From Lepidodermella squamata (lineage: Eukaryota > Gastrotricha): DNA of 64,000 nt. The notes under the pieces were generated by a model. That model saw only the letters and a list, made by a program, of their open reading frames with translations. It ran no database searches and was not told where the DNA came from. Below are positions 47,243 to 58,805 of this stretch, in pieces (position 1 is the first letter of the stretch; every line of letters starts with the position of its first letter). Made by a program: the position numbers and the translations under genes. Location of the stretch: positions 4,836,001 to 4,900,000 of the forward strand of contig JBLDXI010000001.1 in NCBI GenBank assembly GCA_047495785.1, read 5' to 3'.

Positions 47243-49674
47243 TCAAGAAGTCTCAGATTTCACGTAATTCGTGTAAATATGCTGGCCAGCCACGAGGGCT
47301 AAAACGAGCAGCATAACCGAGCCGAGCGTGACTTTGGTCGCGAGGTCATTGCGCTCGCCGGGCTGCGAGCGCGGCGCCGATCGCGGTTTCACGTTCGACA
47401 GCTCGGCCATCGACGGCAGGATGCAGAACGCGTCGTCGTTGCACTCGCTCGAGCAGCACGAGCAGTAGGCCTGTACGTTCGACCGCCCGTCCACCGTCGA
47501 CGTGACGCTCACGTACGGCACGCACTTGCTGTCCGGTTCCAGGTGCGTCACGCATCGCCAGCTTTGCCGCACCTAGTTGAAAAATCACATCAATAAAACT
47601 CTGAATAAAATTTTACACAAATTTCGAATTTAAAATAATCATTATTAGTTAGAATATTCGCATGCGAGCTCTTGAAAAATTAGGGCAAATTCCCAATTAA
47701 AAAATCAATGAAAAATGCATCGTGTGATTTTATCCGCGTTTCAGAAAAAAATTGATGAATTTTGATCGGAGAAAGAAATAAGAACGCTCTGGGTAAAACG
47801 ATAAATAAACAATAATTAAGCTATTATGTGCGAAAAATGATGAATTTGCTGAAAATAAGGTCAATTTTAGGTCAGGTCAATTCGACGCTGAGAGACCTAC
47901 TGAATAGTGATTTAACGTAAGAAATATTTTTTTTTTATAATTTCGGGTGGGAGCACTAGATTTCGACAACTTTTCGTTGTTCGGCAATCACCGGCAATCA
48001 AGGTTTTAAATATCTCCTTTTTCAGCATAAATGTTTTCTTATCAAGCCAATCGGAAAGTTCTCGCTAGTTTCACAAGTACTGGTACCACTGGTCGGTTTA
48101 CATTTTGCGCTCGAATTCCGCCGATCGCCAATATTGATTTCATAGGGAGTTTTCCGATATCATCGGTCGATGAAGTTAAATTGAATGGTTTCCCCCACAT
48201 TCATGAACCTAAAAGGTAGAATTCTAAGGTCGTTATCAATCAATAATGAAAAATTCTTTAAAAAAATCGGGAAAATTAAGTCCGAGAACACTCAAAGTTA
48301 GGGCTGGAACTTCATTCTAGCCCATTCCTAATAGTAGCCCAGGGTTGAGGGGTCAAGTCGGTTCAAAAATAAAAAATGTTCAATCCCCTATTTGATTTCG
48401 AATTTAAAAAAATTTTGGGTTGAAATTTTAGTAGCCAGATACGGTAACCAGAAATGAAAGCAGACAAAGATTATCGAAACAGTTTAATCTCTTGAATGAG
48501 TAATTTTTCAACGCATTGGTGCGAATATTCCTTACCTGTTCCAAAGTCTGGACGACAGTTTTGCGGCACTCGCGGCAGCCGTCGAGCAGGAGTGATTTGC
48601 CCTCGAAAACGTTCGAATCGTTCCAACACGTGAACGCCTCGTCGTTGACCTGCATTAAATTGTGCTCGTGGATGGTGTCACTGGCGCGCGAGTTGTGGTA
48701 ACCCTCATCTGATGGCGCCTCGACGAGCCGTTTTATCGACGAAATCAACGGATCGGCGGCGTGGCAAAAGCCTATCATGCCGTTGCAGTAATCGCTGCAA
48801 CACGTACAACTAAAAAATGAGGGGGAAATTAATTTCAGCACTAATTACTATAAAATATCAAAAATAAGCAAAAAATTAATAATAAAAAATAAAAATTTAG
48901 ATTTGAATTTTCGGATTGCGAAAAAGTGAAAACCTTACGTTCTGGTTTCAGCGGCGCCATCGGCTCGCCACGATACGGCAACGAGTTCGTTATCGGGGCA
49001 ATTAGACGCGTTAATTTCCATCTCGCACTGCCACCGCTGTGCCATCTCAACCGTGTCCGAAAGATTGAATATCGTATAACTCCTCTGCATGTAAAATATA
49101 CAAGAAAAATAAATGAAAAGTCGGGAAATTTCAAGAAAATAATAGCTAGCTAATCAATGCTAAAATATTCATTCAGCAATCACAATTTCAGACAAACGTC
49201 GTCTTAGCCCAAATAACTGGTAAAAATCCAGTCAACGAAATAAAAACCCACAATAAGAGGGGAAATTGCGGCCCGTGACAATTAGGCTCGCAACAATTCA
49301 GCAGAGGCGATGATTCAGCCCTTCAGCAATTACCTCAGGTTTATTTCTCTTAGCCTATAATTAATTTGGGCTGAAATATCGCGGGCTATATTGCCTTCTG
49401 GCTGAATTCACGGGAGTAAAATTTCGGGGCTGGAAATTATGGGGCCGAAAATTCACAGGGCCATACAAAAATGACAAAATGTCCCAAAAAATTCTGTGGT
49501 AGTAGCATTCCTAAAAATGCTGAAACTTACCCGGCATTCGAAGCACTCCATCATGAGGGTGACATTTTCATTGACAGGATCGTAAGCGAAACAAGCCATG
49601 GCGCTGATTCGCGGTAAAACGGCCGCAAATTCGACGACGATCGCCACCAAAATTGTAGCTGATGATGCCGGCAT
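47243..49674 (-). CDS. Single-pass membrane protein with two Ly6/uPAR-like cysteine motifs
   Basis: Four exons: 49531-49674, 48939-49084, 48536-48809 and 47243-47572. They sum to 894 nt, or 297 aa. Signal peptide SATILVAIVVEFAAVLP followed by CFAYD...ECFECR. The first repeat ends CTCCSDYCN and the second CSCCSSECND, the CCxxxxCN signature that closes three-finger (Ly6/uPAR or TGF-beta receptor ectodomain) folds. Each is preceded by several spaced cysteines (ECFECR/RWQCEM and GCRECRK/SWRCVT). A C-terminal helix, TLGSVMLLVLALVAG, follows, with a very short cytoplasmic tail and no kinase. Two tandem three-finger domains with a TM anchor is my reading; binding partner unknown. Confidence 0.7.
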
Positions 49675-50515
49675 TTGCTTTTTGATACAACAACCCTCGC
49701 AATTTTCCGCCTGGTTTCGCAGCAGGGTAAAACAGCTAGGTAGTCGGCTGCTACTAATCGGGTTTGGTACCGGTGGTGGATGGGCCGCGTCGCTTGGCTC
49801 GGTGGCTCGTTGACGGCGCGCGCGAGAGGCGTTCTGTTTACAGCGCGCCTTTGTTATTATTGTTCTCGCGCGCGCGCGCCCAGGTAATAAAAGCGCCGCA
49901 CCACCTGCGCATGTGCGCGAGCAGAAATAAACAACGTCGTATACTGCACATGGCCTCCCTCGATGGTGCTTAGGCAATTAGCCGGCAGCAGCTACCGGTT
50001 GTTAAGTATTATACCGGTCCCCGGATGATGATTCTGGAAGCAGGCTGAGTGGGCAGGTTTCGATGGGCTTGTCTAATCCCACGCATATCACTTTCAGACA
50101 CCGTGTTCTAATATCAAAAGTATTAAGTGAAAAACCAAGGGAAAAAGTTAAATTCATAACATGATGATAAATGGGTGGCCGATAATATAGTGCCGAATCA
50201 GACCTGGTAAAATACCGATAATTACCAAACCAGTCTTCTCCGGTAAATCCCACTTCGTCCGGATCGCTTTTACCTGGATCGCTCATCGGGTTTCGACCGG
50301 GATTCGGCTTATTGATCGCGTTTTTTTGTTGAACCAATTATAGCCTCAAAAAAACCACTTTTCCGGCCGTAATTTCCAACAATATGGGGGTTGAAAGCAA
50401 TCCATACGGTGAAACAAATGTTTACTTTGCAACCAGCAACATCCTAGACGCATTTCCTTTCTACCCCCAAAACGCGGCTGGAATTCAGTCATCCCGATTT
50501 TCAACAATTATTACG

Positions 50516-51625
50516 ATGTCGCACGGCTGGATTTTTGCACTAGTAGCTGCCATTTTCTGCTGTTACTGCAGTGCAGACAAGCTGTCGGAGCTGGATTCAA
50601 CGGATCTTTTGATGACATGCCCACAGCTATGGCACGAGACCTACACGCCGAACTGCTCCGGAGGAAGCGACCCCGCCTGCACGCCAACAAACCTGCAAAT
50701 CCAACTGCTGCTCGACCATTTCAACGGCATCGATGACGTGCATGAAGTTTCGCACTTCTCCGGCTCTATTCGACTCAAATGGGAGGTCTACTGCGGAAAC
50801 TTGACCAGCAGCATGACCGGGTTCCGCTACGTCGGCGAAAACTTCTGGAGGCCGAGAATCATTCACTACAACGCCGTTTCGAATGTTGGCATGGCTGGGG
50901 ATGGCTTCACCACGCGGGTTTTCATGCGAGCCGGCTTCTCGCCCGGCGTCAAACACCGCGGTTTTGTCATGCAAAGCATGGGCGTTTTCTCGTCAAACTG
51001 CGCTATGGCCTTTGAAGATTTCCCGTTCGACATTCAAACTTGCACGGTTCAATTCGTCGCTCAAGATCTAGCAGCCGCCGTTCATTTTTCAAGCATCGAA
51101 ATGTCCATCTCTCGCGACTTTCTAGGCCCTGGTGACAACTGGATGCTGCTACGCCACAATGCCAGCATCGACGCCGTCGATATAAGTGGTAACAGAAGCA
51201 GGGTTGTCTTCAAGCTAACTTTCGCCCGAAACCCGGCGTTTTACATCGAAAATTTGATGGCTCCCTGTGCGTTTTTGACAGCCCTCCAACTGCCAGCCTT
51301 CCTGCACCCGCATGGCCATCACGAACGGCCGAACATAGCGATTGCCATCCTGTTGGCGCTGACATTCTTCCAGAGCCAGTTACTCGACCAAATTCCGATC
51401 AAACCACAACGAATTCTTATCAAATCGTACACAAGACGCTGCAGCCTGCTGTCGTGGGCCTGCACGATTTATTTTCTGGTTAGCTGTTTCACGGCGGAAA
51501 AGTTTAGAGTTTGGACTGGTAGCCGGGTTCATAAGCAAGTGGCGATATCGAAGGGTAGAGCTCTCGACGTGATTTTTGCGTCGCTGGCAAGCATTTTGAT
51601 GATTGGGGTGCAACACATCTCGTGA
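50516..51625 (+). CDS. Intronless divergent Cys-loop ligand-gated ion channel, copy 3
   Basis: Single exon, 369 aa from ATG 50516 (signal peptide SHGWIFALVAAIFCCYCSA). The frame is open upstream to ATG 50384, but that start would bury the signal. FWRPRIIHYN and the Cys-loop C-AMAFEDFPFDIQT-C are present. TM1 is IENLMAPCAFLTALQL, TM2 IAIAILLALTFFQSQ followed by IPIKPQ, TM3 CSLLSWACTIYFLVS. As in copies 1 and 2, the TM3-TM4 loop is short (about 27 residues) and loop C lacks vicinal cysteines. TM4 (VIFASLASILMIGVQHIS) stops about 11 residues earlier than in copy 2. A foldback transposon begins 4 bp after the stop codon. Confidence 0.85.
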   Translation: MSHGWIFALVAAIFCCYCSADKLSELDSTDLLMTCPQLWHETYTPNCSGGSDPACTPTNLQIQLLLDHFNGIDDVHEVSHFSGSIRLKWEVYCGNLTSSMTGFRYVGENFWRPRIIHYNAVSNVGMAGDGFTTRVFMRAGFSPGVKHRGFVMQSMGVFSSNCAMAFEDFPFDIQTCTVQFVAQDLAAAVHFSSIEMSISRDFLGPGDNWMLLRHNASIDAVDISGNRSRVVFKLTFARNPAFYIENLMAPCAFLTALQLPAFLHPHGHHERPNIAIAILLALTFFQSQLLDQIPIKPQRILIKSYTRRCSLLSWACTIYFLVSCFTAEKFRVWTGSRVHKQVAISKGRALDVIFASLASILMIGVQHIS

Positions 51626-51629
51626 GAGT

Positions 51630-54508
51630 AGTTGACTTCGCCTCTAATTCACTAGTGCTACCACCCATCCTATGAACGAAAGCTGGATAAGCTTTTACAG
51701 GAGCTTATTGCTGTTCGAACGCATGTCTATCTTTTTCAGAATTTGCTCCAGATTTACTTTCGACGTCAGAACATGTCCTGACAACATCTGTGCGGAAATG
51801 TAACCGAATCTTGCGAATCTTCCGGGTCGGAAATGCCAGCACATCGCTCTATACTTAATATGATTAAAAATGACTAAACTCCGTCGGATTTGAAGAAAAA
51901 AGCTGCTGCAAGGTATTCCGGGATAGCCCCATTGTATAGTATACATCGTGTATAACATGCACTTGTATACTATGCAACCATATGCTATATGCTACACAGC
52001 GTGTAGCGTGTATAGTATACATGTATTCCATACAAGCTGCGGATGCATGCGCGCACTTGAATATCATACAAGTTCACCAAAATTACAGCCGTTTTCAAAC
52101 CTATAATGCAGATCAAGTTGGTAGAAGTATGACCCCCTGCTTAACATTAGAATTTACCAAAAAGCGCTCAGCGTTTAGAAAAAGATGGAAAGCTATGCAT
52201 ATTTTGGTCTTAAAGGATACCGCGGACAGCCGCCTACAACAAATATGAATAAAACCATAATGTAACTGTTGGGGCCCGAGAATGGCAGTACCCGCATATT
52301 TGTTATTTTTATAGAAGTAGGCACTTGATTCAACTTGTTAAACGTGAAATAAGGGGTCTACAATGTAAGGTCTAGGAATAGGACGGCTCCTTAACTCGAT
52401 TTTGAGATTAAATTGTGGCGGCTATTCAGGATGAAAAAGTCGTGCTGGATAAGTTGTGGTGGTTTTTGCCATTTTCTCTTTGAAAACCTTCTTCTCCATC
52501 TTTTCTCCGATTTGGATGCAAAAACCTATGGTGCAGTCATCGGTTTTTTCGTGATAAGTGCGAGGAAAGATGCAAAATGCTACATTTTTCTTCGATTCGA
52601 ACTTGATTCAGAAGTGAGGGGAAAGGACTGAAAAGCCGCGGATAAACACCGCATTTTCTGGCCATTTCTTACTTCCAAAGTAAGATCTTGTTGTGCTCTA
52701 TTAGAAAATGTGAAAATACTGTGGTTGACCGGATTCCGTTTCCTCCGGCAATGCCCCAATTGACTCCAGGTCAAGCATTTTCGAGGCGCTGGGTCTGCCG
52801 TAGTGAGTGCTAATCAGGACGACAAAGTCGTGGATAATTTGGGGTGGTTCTAGTTGTTTTCCTTCTTAAAACCGTCCCCCGAACGCCTTCTCTTTTTTTA
52901 CTACAAAAAGCTATGGTGCAACCATGGGTTTTTTCGAGATAAGGGCGACTGGAAACACCAAATTTTCTATTTTTCCTCGATTTTCAATCCGGAAGGGAAA
53001 AGACTGAAATGCCTTGGATAACCACCATATTGACTGGCTGTTTCTTACTTTCTTAGTTAGCTCTTCATGTGCTCTACTAGAAAATGTAAGAAAACTGCGG
53101 TCGAACCTGTTCCGTTCCTTGAATCAGCGCCTTCAAAGACACCAGGGGATGCCATTTTTCTAGGTCTTTGCACTTTCAGGTCGCCTAGCGCCGAAAAATC
53201 CAAGGTTGCCTATTTATTTCTATTCATTTTATGATACTCTCAACTATTCTCTATCATTTTAGCTGAAAAGTGCGTGGTAACATCCACAAAAAATATACAG
53301 TGAGCGCCCCCGAACCGCGCGGTAACCCGCAACTTGAAATCAATTTTCCCTCAAATCGCCTGCGGCAAAACTTTGCAATAAAATAAAAAATAAATTGAAG
53401 AATTAATATTAAATGCAAAAATATAATAAAAAATTATATTATTTTAGTTAAATAATTTATTTTTATCAGTTTTCACGCGCGGAATTTGTAAAACTTTGAA
53501 CCTTAAAAGAAATCTCTTTCCTACGTGGACGATTTCGTCTACGCAAAGAAAAGGTAACTTATAACTTACCGCCTTACCTCGACGCGCCCATCTGCGTCCG
53601 TTGGATGGAAGACCGCCTTGGCGCGAATCCAACGTAAATATACATACACATACATACATACATACATACTCTCATCAAAAACTTGATCAACAAACCATCT
53701 TCATAAAACCAGGCTTAGCAGCTCTGATGGCGTCGAAATCCCTCGACAAGCTCACCATCTCAGCTTTCGATTTCGTGCTGCTAGCAAGTGGAATGAAAGA
53801 AGAGGTAACTCGGCGGAGATATGGGGTCTCCAGGGGTAGCAGTGCTACCCCAAGTCTTTCGAGTCAATCAAATAACTACTCTTCTAGACATGTTCCTCAT
53901 TCCACAGTTCATAGTCTGGCTGAAATTGGCTGTAAAATTCATACGTAATTTTCCTGAAGCTGAACGCTGACCGCTTTTTGGTAAATTCTAATGTTAAGCA
54001 GGGGGTCATACTTCTACCAACTTGATCTGCATTATAGGTTTGAAAACGGCTGTAATTTTGGTGAACTTGTATGATATTCAAGTGCGCGCATGCATCCGCA
54101 GCTTGTATGGAATACATGTATACTATACACGCTACACGCTGTGTAGCATATAGCATATGGTTGCATAGTATACAAGTGCATGTTATACACGATGTATACT
54201 ATACAATGGGGCTATCCCGGAATACCTTGCAGCAGCTTTTTTCTTCAAATCCGACGGAGTTTAGTCATTTTTAATCATATTAAGTATAGAGCGATGTGCT
54301 GGCATTTCCGACCCGGAAGATTCGCAAGATTCGGTTACATTTCCGCACAGATGTTGTCAGGACATGTTCTGACGTCGAAAGTAAATCTGGAGCAAATTCT
54401 GAAAAAGATAGACATGCGTTCGAACAGCAATAAGCTCCTGTAAAAGCTTATCCAGCTTTCGTTCATAGGATGGGTGGTAGCACTAGTGAATTAGAGGCGA
54501 AGTCAACT
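51630..54508. mobile_element. 2.9 kb foldback element with about 548 bp inverted arms
   Basis: Arms 51630-52177 and 53961-54508 are nearly identical in reverse complement, starting AGTTGACTTCGCCTCTAATT. Identical open frames of 87 and 67 codons in both arms reflect this and are not called as genes. Each arm contains a cluster of TATAC/GTATA palindromes (51936-52026). The interior has two diverged tandem units of about 360 bp (about 52420-52790 and 52815-53150), for example AAAGTCGTG...GGATAA and CTATGGTGCA. A CATA microsatellite lies at 53641-53669. No transposase and no clear target duplication. Confidence 0.85.
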
Positions 54509-55711
54509 TAACGATACTTGTCTCCTTCTCGTGCACTGTTACAGAGTTTTCCCATACGAGCTACTGTAAAACTGAGGATAAATAAATGGATTCATTTCGA
54601 GACGTCCCATTTGTTGAATGGATGGGCCGAAGGCATGGGTCCCGAATGAGCGCTCTTAGGGTCGCTTGTTGGGGTGTCTTCAGTAGGACAGCTAGGTAGC
54701 GATTAGTGCAGTCTCGCTGATACTCCTAATCCACCACCTTTCACTTTTGTAACACGATGGAGTGGTCGGCCACCGTCGGGGTAGAGCGTCATTGATGAAA
54801 CACGGCCGACCCGGATGGGGATCGATCAGCTATCCACTGAACTACTGTGAGGCCTTAAAAGGGTACGAGCCTTGAGGATTTTACTACGATGCTCAACGTT
54901 GAAGCTGCAAAATGGGGACTGGCGTTTACAGTCGAGAATGAAATCATTTTTCTTCAGTATGTGCACTAATCGTCCTTTATCCACCTTAATCCACTTGAGC
55001 AACACTTCACGCGTGTAGTCACAGGTGGAAGGCAGTAGCTATCGTGGTTATTCGGCGGTTTTAACAGTTGATCTAGGTACTCTTCAGGTGACTGATTAGG
55101 TTCGAAAAATTAAAGGGCAGACCCTAAATACAAGGCAGGACTTGAACCTCGATTGAAAAAATTACAAAACTCCTGACTTATATCAATGAGAAGTTTGCGA
55201 GGAAAATCAAACATAACGTTAAATCGCTAGCGAAGAAAACTGACCTAACAATTAGAATTGCTTGGAAAACAGTAACGATGTCTAAACTTCTGGTATGTCC
55301 GAAATTAGATATTAGATATGCTCAATCATAAGTTTTTTTAAATTCGTTTCGACAAATAGAGACAATATGAACAGGAACAATTTCGACTTTACACTTATAT
55401 GGTGACTTTCCCAGACTTTCCCAGAATTAGACTAACATGGAACACTATTCACAGCGGGTGCACATTGCAACTTATTTGCACACGAGTAGGGTTCAAACAG
55501 CCACTTCCTTTATGAAATGCATAACAGATAAGTTATTAACAGATAACTAAACTAAACTTTAGTTTTCAACAGTGGTAAATGCCAAAATCTTCTGAAACAA
55601 TGTCTAGCTTATGAATGATATTACAATGATTTTTCTCTAGTTTCAGTTTTAATTTCCTCATCTCTGAAAGCTATATGTTTTGCCTTTTAGATGCAGTATT
55701 AGCAAAGAATA
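54509..55711. other. Intergenic region
   Basis: AATAAA at 54583 may end the upstream receptor transcript beyond the foldback element. Bases 54757-54857 contain a tRNA-like A-box on the minus strand (AGTAGTTCAGTGGATAGC) without a full cloverleaf. No coding exon. Confidence 0.35.
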
Positions 55712-57353
55712 ATGATTCTGGTAAAACTGCGCGTGCTATCGTTACCAATGGTGACCAAACAATTTTGTGCTTACCGGCGACTTACTCATCTCGCGGCAAC
55801 GCTTACTGATACACGACATGACTCATTCTTTATTTTGAAGCGTTCCTTTTCAGCCGGCCCGCCCAAGAATGACTGGCGACCGAAAATCGGCAATGTGGCA
55901 GAAATTCTTACCACTGGAACTTGTAAAGAATCGCATCCGCAAAGAGCTTCCCTAAATCGTGAAAAAATCAATATCCTGCAGGACAAGTTAGATGTCGAAC
56001 TGGTCCCACTACTTAAGGAAGATGAACGACTGAGAGCTGAATATAGTACGAGACTTCGCAACCTTGAGTCATTAAGCTACAAATTACGGAAGACGACTAA
56101 TTCATACGAGCAGAATATTTCACTAACGCGAAAGCTTAATGTTGAGAAGTCATTGGACACCTTGAAGGGCTTGATCGATGCTAATGAACGTTCTATTGCA
56201 AAAGTCAGAGCCCATTACCTGCCGAAAATTCGCGAATTGCAACTGCAAGGTAGTTTCAACTTGCTTCATTTCGCATAGAGTGTTTGCTTTTTCTGTTCTT
56301 CAGTTCAGAATGAGGTACGAGGTAAGAACTAACATAAACCCCTTAATTTGTATATTTGTTTAGAAACATCTTTTCAGCGGATCTCCTAAAGGCGATGCAA
56401 TTAACAAACGGTTGAAGGCTATTGCAGACATGTTAGACAAGAAAAAAATGGACAAGTCCTTTTCTAAACTCTGTGGCAAACCGGCATTTCTCGAGGGATT
56501 ATATCGGAAATCGTGAGCCATTTTGATTGTTGTTAATTATTGTGTACGTGTTTACCACATGGTGTATTTAGAGATGAACTTTTCTTACCCAAAGAATCGT
56601 CTATTCAAGACGAGGCATTTGAATATTTCAAAGGAATTCTACGCGTGTGTTTAACTTGAGTTTTTACATATGATGTCTCTATGCAGCCTATCTTTGTTTA
56701 GCATTTCTTGGAGCGAATGCCGATTTCTGCGTATGACTTGGCGGCGAAGAGAGTGTTTCTCAGCCTCCCATTCTTTCTTTGCGCTTTGGGTAAGTTGGTG
56801 TTGTTTTTGTATGCATTTTGTAATGAGACTATTGTTTAATAGATGGACTTGATCCACAGTATCGAATTGGTGTAGAAGTGAGCATCAGCGACGAGCACAG
56901 CGACCTTGATGGCAAAGCCGACGTCATCATCTCTTGCGGTAAAGTTGAAATAGTAGTTGTTGAAGAAATCAGAGGTGGTAAATCGAATGAGGAATCACCT
57001 GAATCTGCGATTCCTCAGGCTTTAGTACAGATGGACTGTTTATCAAAGGTAACACATATGGCAACTCGTTCGACGTTTATTAATAATACTATTGTTAGAA
57101 ACGCCTATCGGTGAAGCGCCCTGGTTTCCAAGCGGACAAGTTACGTTCTTTCGGAATTGTGACCGATTGTGTCAATTGGTACTTCCTCAAACTTGAAATT
57201 GATGGAACCTATTCCGTCTCAGATCTATATGACTTACCGGCCGGTATTTTTGGCGAAGGAAACTCAGCTCAGTCTTTGCTTCGTGGAATCTGCATGCGAA
57301 TTCGTGGGCTGATTGAAGAAGCCACAGAAGAAAACTGTTCCCTTCAAAAATAA
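55712..57353 (+). CDS. Probable mitochondrial coiled-coil protein with PD-(D/E)xK-like C-terminal domain
   Basis: Seven exons: 55712-56249, an 11 nt microexon 56304-56314, 56364-56512, 56572-56644, 56702-56789, 56843-57048 and 57099-57353. They sum to 1320 nt, or 439 aa. The N-terminus is rich in Arg/Leu/Ser without acids and ends in RSFSAGPP, typical of a mitochondrial presequence with cleavage near SF. Residues about 85-175 are charged heptad-like helix. The C-terminal 150 residues read GKADVIISCGKVEIVVVEEIRG, QALVQM and SFGIVTDCVNWYFLKL. That is the order D-strand, (E)xK strand, Q-helix and VTD-W-strand of restriction-endonuclease-like folds such as HsdR N-terminal and Crinkler-type proteins. 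The position of the catalytic Lys appears to be Ile, so activity is doubtful. The function is not known. Confidence 0.65.
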
Positions 57354-58050
57354 CCCCCTTCTCTATTGACTTTTCGGTCGTTTTTTTGATGCTAATAAAC
57401 TGATATGGCTTTTGTTGAACATTTTTGTATCATTCCGGAGTAATGAACTCAGTACCTAAGATAAGTCCATTAATGATGAAAAACGATAAAACATGATGAA
57501 AACATGTTTGCAACACCCGACTCTGTTTTTGGCATTATTGAAGCAAGTTGAAAACAAGTGTAAATCCTATTTAGAACCCCTTTTCATCATATTCGTGCGA
57601 CCAGATTATGTGTCCTAACCTCAGGCGCTGTTTTCAACAATTCGGCTGACTTCCGCCCAATGCGAGCCTAATGTCAATGTTGGGAATATAATCCATAATA
57701 TGTATGCCTACAATCGCTCGGAGCCAGCGATATTCTATAACGTTTAGCCTATTTTCCTGACTAGGAGAAATATTCCACGATTATCAGTCACCCCATGAAC
57801 AACTACGGTATGTTTTTTAGCCTGCGCGATGATCCGCGAGCTGTCCACGTGAGTCGGGGCTTAGGGCCGTAAAATTTCTCATTTAGAAAATTCACGTTGC
57901 AGGGCTGGGAATCGAACCCAGGACCTCTGTGCAGCCAGTCACGAGCTCAACCAATAAGCCACGAGACTGGTCGCATTCGGCACCATTAAAAAGTTGTTTT
58001 TGTAGAGCATGCGATCTATTTTTTATAAGCGACCCCACAAAACATTGTTT
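57354..58050. other. Intergenic region containing a tRNA-derived SINE
   Basis: Downstream of the coiled-coil gene (AATAAA-like ATAAAC at 57397). Apart from the SINE head below, no feature is recognised. Confidence 0.4.
57900..57975 (-). repeat. tRNA-like SINE head
   Basis: Minus strand: A-box-like GTGGCTTATTGGTTGAGC and a perfect T arm, CTGGG-TTCGATT-CCCAG, lie 20-25 nt apart. The anticodon arm does not fold well and no acceptor stem pairs, so this is a tRNA-derived SINE or pseudogene. The body probably runs on to about 57820. Confidence 0.5.
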
Positions 58051-58072
58051 TAGCTCGAACCGGTGGCTCTCT

Positions 58073-58805
58073 CGAATAGGCTATTGAGAAGCAAACGATT
58101 GAAAACGAGGACGAACGTTTAAAAATAGAAAAGCAGCGTTTGGAACTTGAAGAAAAAAGGTAGTACATTTAATTATTTAAATTATTATTTTCAACTTCTA
58201 TCCGTTCTTGTTTTCAAAAAATCTAAATTTTCTAAAATCACTTTTAAAATTGAGAATTTGTCGAATTTTCTTAAAAGCTTAAAAGAAAGGCGAAAAGGAG
58301 TTTGAAATCAAAATTATACCAGATTTTCAACTAGTTGAAATGGTGTCTTTTGAAAAAGATGAATGGCGCATGATTGTTAACTCGATTGAAAACTATGAAT
58401 TTTTCGGAAAAAGCAAGATCTTGAACTGTGGGGGTGGGTAAGAATTTCTCTTTGCCTGCCTTCGCCCTCTTCAAAACCGGAAACGGTAAATGACGCTCAG
58501 TCTAGAAGAGGTTTAAATAAAACTATTATTATTATTATTAAAAGCTGGAAAGTGAAGAGAGAAGGACGATTATGGAAAATCAAAATCAGCAAATGATTCA
58601 AATGATGCAAAGCCAGAATAATTTGATGATGATGATGATGCGTGCTTCTCAGCCCCTTCAACAGGCGCAATTCCAACATCCTCAACCGAATTTGCAGCCA
58701 AGTCTGCCAATTTTCCAAAATCAGCCTATGAATTTTCCGCAACAGCCGAACTTTTCGCGACAGCCTAATTATCCGAATTATCCGCCACGAGCGAAATTTC
58801 AATAA
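58073..58805 (+). CDS. 3' end of a coiled-coil, Gln/Met-rich protein gene (incomplete)
   Basis: A segment ending 58161 reads KQTIENEDERLKIEKQRLELEEK, followed by a GTAGT donor. After an intron that contains a repeat insertion (58270-58540), the frame resumes as KLESEERRTIMENQNQQMIQ (from about 58545). It ends in a Pro/Gln/Asn-rich tail at stop 58803-58805. The two charged segments would join as one coiled coil. Upstream exons were not found, so this may be a relic or the end of a gene, possibly transposon-related. Product unknown. Confidence 0.4.
58270..58540 (+). repeat. Dispersed element 3' end (uninterrupted copy of the one at 31.2/33.6 kb)
   Basis: Encodes GEKEFEIKIIPDFQLVEMVS then FEKDEWRMIVNSIENYE...CGGG-stop. 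A shared 3' UTR ends at AATAAAACTATTATTATTATT, a microsatellite tail typical of a non-LTR element. Confidence 0.65.

Noticed and set aside
50002-50337. 111-codon minus-strand frame upstream of the third intronless receptor
   Set aside because: The open frame begins at a TTG, the composition is irregular and no family is recognised. It lies where the receptor's promoter should be.
51695-52067. Open frames of 87 and 67 codons that recur identically at 54071-54443
   Set aside because: They are the same DNA in the two inverted arms of the foldback element. They contain palindromic TATAC runs and no domain, so they are not counted as genes.
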